Source: Monarcha castaneiventris obscurior
Taxonomy: Eukaryota; Chordata; Aves; Passeriformes; Monarchidae
Direction: 5' to 3'
DNA length: 64,000 bases
NCBI GenBank assembly: GCA_026261815.1
Contig: JAMPIT010000379.1
Coordinates: 19,642,501 to 19,706,500 of the forward strand
A model generated the notes under the pieces. The model searched no databases. It saw nothing but the letters and a program-made list of their open reading frames with translations, and had not been told where the DNA came from. This document shows positions 60,621 through 64,000 of this stretch, one piece after another. A program made the translations under genes and the position numbers. How positions within the stretch are numbered: position 1 is the first letter of the stretch; the number at the start of each line of letters is the position of its first letter.

Positions 60621-63600
60621 GTGAACCTGCATTAAAATCACGGGGTTTGTCCTCTTACATCTGTCACAGCTCCAGCACAGACAAGAAAGATACATCTTTC
60701 TATTTAGAGAAGAATGAAACTGTGTATTTATCAGTCCAGCGGAAAAAATACTTAAAAAGCATTAGAGACATGCCTTTGAGTGAGATCTACAAGTACTTTA
60801 CAAAGTACCACTTCTACTTGCTTTCTTATAGAGCGTGCAATTTGATGACCTTTGGATCACAAAACCAGGTCTCAAAGAGATATATTTGTAAAACAAAATG
60901 TTCATACAGCCATGCTGTTGGAATCTCTAACCCTGTTTCAGTCAGCCATCAGACACTTAAGGAATGGATATAAAAGTATGCAGCACATGAATAATCAGAA
61001 CCTATTAGTAAGGGGTAACAGACAAACTAAACAGTTAATAAAAAGCCCACAGACAGAAATAATGCTCGGGAAAGAAATGCTCCAGGAACAATTTTGATAC
61101 TAACCTGCAAAAATCCAAGGTGTTTTCCTATTTGTCCACGAACAGAAAGTCCAGCTGCATTTGTTTACTCTTATGAATATGTTAGCCCAGGTCCATAAAA
61201 AGCTCAGTAACTTCAGAAACTACAGTAAGCATTAATATTAACAAGCTCATTTAGGTCTATTTCACACTTTTCCATAATTAGAGTTATTATTTACTGGAGA
61301 AGTTTATAAAATTACTGATTGCAGTAGAAATCCCAGCTCGGCTATCCGATGCAGTCTGCATACCACTCAATGAAACTAAACTGGAAACACCTCTCAGTCT
61401 CATAGCATCCACTGGTCTGGTAAACAGCCCACACAAAGATCAGGTTTCTTTCTTCTCACTGAGTAAGGACATACTATATAAACTCCCATATGAGAATATA
61501 ATGGGGAAGGAATACAATCCAGGGAAATCTTTAAACCCATCATGTATCTATCATCATGTATTCCACAGAAAACACACAAAAAGAATGCTTTCTGCAATTT
61601 TGAAATCTTGCTTTTTTCCCCCCCTTTATAAAAGCCTTTAAAACAAACAACTGAAGTCAACATACCCAAAGCATTTTTAACATGTAGTTTTCATGTCATT
61701 TTAACATGCAGCATCACCTGTCTTTTAGTCCAGATCAAAACCAAGGCTCTGCTTCCTGGGAGAATGACAGAATGTGGCTGGAGGAGGTTTACAGGTTTTT
61801 TAGTTAGCTATCCAAACTCCTGGATTTTCTGTGCTTCATGTGGTCTGTTGAACTATGCTCTCTAATATCCATAGTTTGGAGAAAAAAACTAGGCACACAG
61901 TGGACTCTCAGTGATGTCTGAAGAGCTTTGCAGACAGCAATACAGAGGAGAATTGAAACAGGCCTCTGAAGGAAAAGAGTATAGCTTTTTAAATGCACAG
62001 GAAAAATAGAAAATGGGAAGAAATCAAACACAGACAAGTTGCAAAAGCAGCACACTTGACAGTGATGAAGGATGCAGGGCAGCAGGATGCACCCAGAAGT
62101 CATTACCACATGGCCTAAGCCAAGATAAAAGACACACCACAACACAAGAGGTCTCCCAGCCATGCAGGAATCTTGGCTGCTCCTTGGGGAACACAACTGG
62201 GCTATTTTCAAATTGATTGAAATGCTTGAGAAGCACTTGAAAAAAACCAGAAGGAATTGGTTAGAGGTCACATGTAGGGGAGCTGCAGAGGGGCAAAGGA
62301 CCATTACAGACTGATACAACCTGCCTGGTGTGAAAGCAGAGGAGGAAAAAGGTCTAACTCTAACGTTAGAGGACTTTCTTAGCTTAGAGAACTTCGGTAC
62401 TATAACTTTGCATAGCATTTTTAGTGTCGAATACAGCGGAGTCATTCCTGGACTAGGACCTTTTTCAGATACCAAAAGAAAAACAAAACTGAAGAGGTGC
62501 TTTGCTCAATAAACTGTGAACTAATTTTCCAATTAACAAGCAGGACGCCTTGTTATTCCAAACTAATACAAGTCCCAATTACATTTTCAGATATGAGATT
62601 AAGAAAACTGAAATACATACACCCAGAAGACAATAAATGCATTAACAACCCCATACTTTAGCTATAGCATTGCACAGGTAAATGCTACTACACAACACCA
62701 AGTCCAAGCAAAGGACTGCAAGCATGCTTTGGTTCTACGTTCTCCCACTGGAGTTATCTATCAGGTGGAGCAATTCAAAGTTTTTCTGGTAAGTGGCAAG
62801 TAAAACATCAGACGCTCATTTCACAGGGGGGCACAGCAAAGCAAGGCCTGATCCCTGGGGGAATTTCTCTAGGACTTCGGGACACACACAAACACAGGAT
62901 TCCAGAAAATAGTGCCTGCACAAACGCTTAGGATCTTCCTTCAATCTTCTACTCCAAGGAATCCTGCCTAGCCTTCCTATGTAAACAGCTGCACATTGAT
63001 ATGCTCGAGATTTCAGAAAATAAGATTTCAGCAGAGGAAAAAAAAGCCAAAACGTCCCTTCTGATCCAAATGCAGATTTTGAATCTTTGTAAACAGACTC
63101 TGAATTACAAAGAATTGTTTGGAAATCTCCCATGCTAGCATCAAAGCCTTTGGCAATTAGCCCCCAGATCCAAATTCTGCAGCTTCATTCTACCACAGTT
63201 TAAAAAACATACTTATCCTTCAATAATTACTCATAATGTCAAACAGCTTGTACCTCTCCCTTCTCCACGCTCTCCCTCTCCCCCCAACCCCCAGCTGGAT
63301 GCTTGGAGTTAACCTGGACAAAGTCTAACTCGAAACTTTAGATGAAACAACAGATTGTTTGATCTCTCTGTGCCATTACTTTGCCCCAGAAGATGGTAAC
63401 AAAACGTGCCAGTAATGCCTCTGCTTAAAAAAAGAAATTTTACATTTTTAATTCAGAAAAAAACCATTCAACTTAAGCTCTTCCTCATTTTGTTTCCGTC
63501 TACACAAAACAAATATTTAATGCAATTTAGTGACTAATGGCAAAAAAATTTAGCCCTTAGTCCTTGATAAGCCTCTCCAAGCAGAAAAGAAGAGTTACAA

Positions 63601-64000
63601 TATGGAAAAATTCTACTGACATAGAAGACTTTTTATTTCTGTGGCTTTCAAAGGATGTACAGAATGACACCCACTTGGACAGTCAAAATGATAGGTGCAT
63701 TTTCATTACTTATTATTAATCTTTTTAAAATAATCTAATTCTGTAAAAGTTATTCTGAAAATCTTTGGAATATAAAACATCTTTTCTGGGGACTGTGTAC
63801 AGGCAAATGCAACTTATTTACAACATTTTAAAGGATGGTTTAAAAAAAACCTTCTAGAAGTACCATAATTGCATGCAAAACTTGCTTATGTGGCTTTTTT
63901 AATAATGGGATGTGTTAATTTCTTTGATCTGCATAACAGAAGCTCAGAGCCAAGGACTGCTGCCAGTTTCTCGCAGGCAGGGATCTAATCCATAAGATGC

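Larger units (their letters stand above)
38013..64000 (-). other. ZNF704: ZNF704 long upstream intron (incomplete)
   Basis: At least 25,988 bp lie upstream of exon A with no exon that supplies the expected residues before [10 protein letters not shown] looked for the family's IDVP-type sequence on the minus strand and did not see it. Contents noticed: a CAG run at 40781-40799, a GC-rich stretch at 43500-43870 without family resemblance, a 22-bp tandem duplication at 48081-48124, and CR1 at 49041-49142. Further along are the nested 60-codon frame near 51282-51464, a GC-richer stretch at 53220-53820, a promoter-like patch at 60420-60620 and an unexplained block at 61740-62520. Confidence 0.75.

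Noticed and set aside
60647..60973. 108-codon plus-strand frame just after the promoter-like patch
   Set aside because: It lacks an ATG at its start, is AT-rich with no gene-like codon use, and has no recognisable domain.
61804..62475. 223-codon open frame on the minus strand
   Set aside because: The translation is Cys/Ser/Leu-rich without motifs or splice context. I kept it only as part of an unexplained block, not as a gene.

Overview
The window looks like songbird (passerine) nuclear DNA of about 40% GC, with large introns. It carries several CR1 LINE ends and a solo endogenous-retrovirus LTR of a type I recognise from passerine genomes. There is no bacterial-style gene density. Almost every long open frame is chance, and the real coding sequence is in short spliced exons.

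The one protein gene I can establish is ZNF704, of the ZNF395/SLC2A4RG (GEF/HDBP) family of zinc-finger plus C-clamp DNA-binding proteins. It lies on the minus strand. Seven coding exons are present. In transcript order they are A 38012-37909, B 33770-33538, C 29957-29857, D 27499-27238, E 22577-22473, F 16780-16686 and G 15054-14943. All have AG acceptors and GT donors, and the phases join without a break into 336 residues ending at a TAA stop. The N-terminal exon(s) were not found and presumably lie beyond position 64000, so the first visible intron is at least 26 kb.

Layout: 1-14942 is 3' flank, an unknown part of which is ZNF704 3' UTR, with a GC-rich island at about 340-880. 14943-38012 holds the exons and six complete introns, with CR1 fragments on both strands and one 600-bp solo LTR that has a matching 5-bp target duplication. 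38013-64000 is intron, with a CR1 end, small tandem repeats and a CpG-containing promoter/enhancer-like patch near 60420-60620. It also holds a possible nested exon on the same strand (51470 to about 51180), with a splice acceptor, a complete 60-codon frame with gene-like codon use, and a poly(A)-type signal. I do not recognise that product, and it is the best candidate here for something undescribed.

Identification rests on recalled family sequences, because no search could be run. Exon coordinates come from splice signals and phase.
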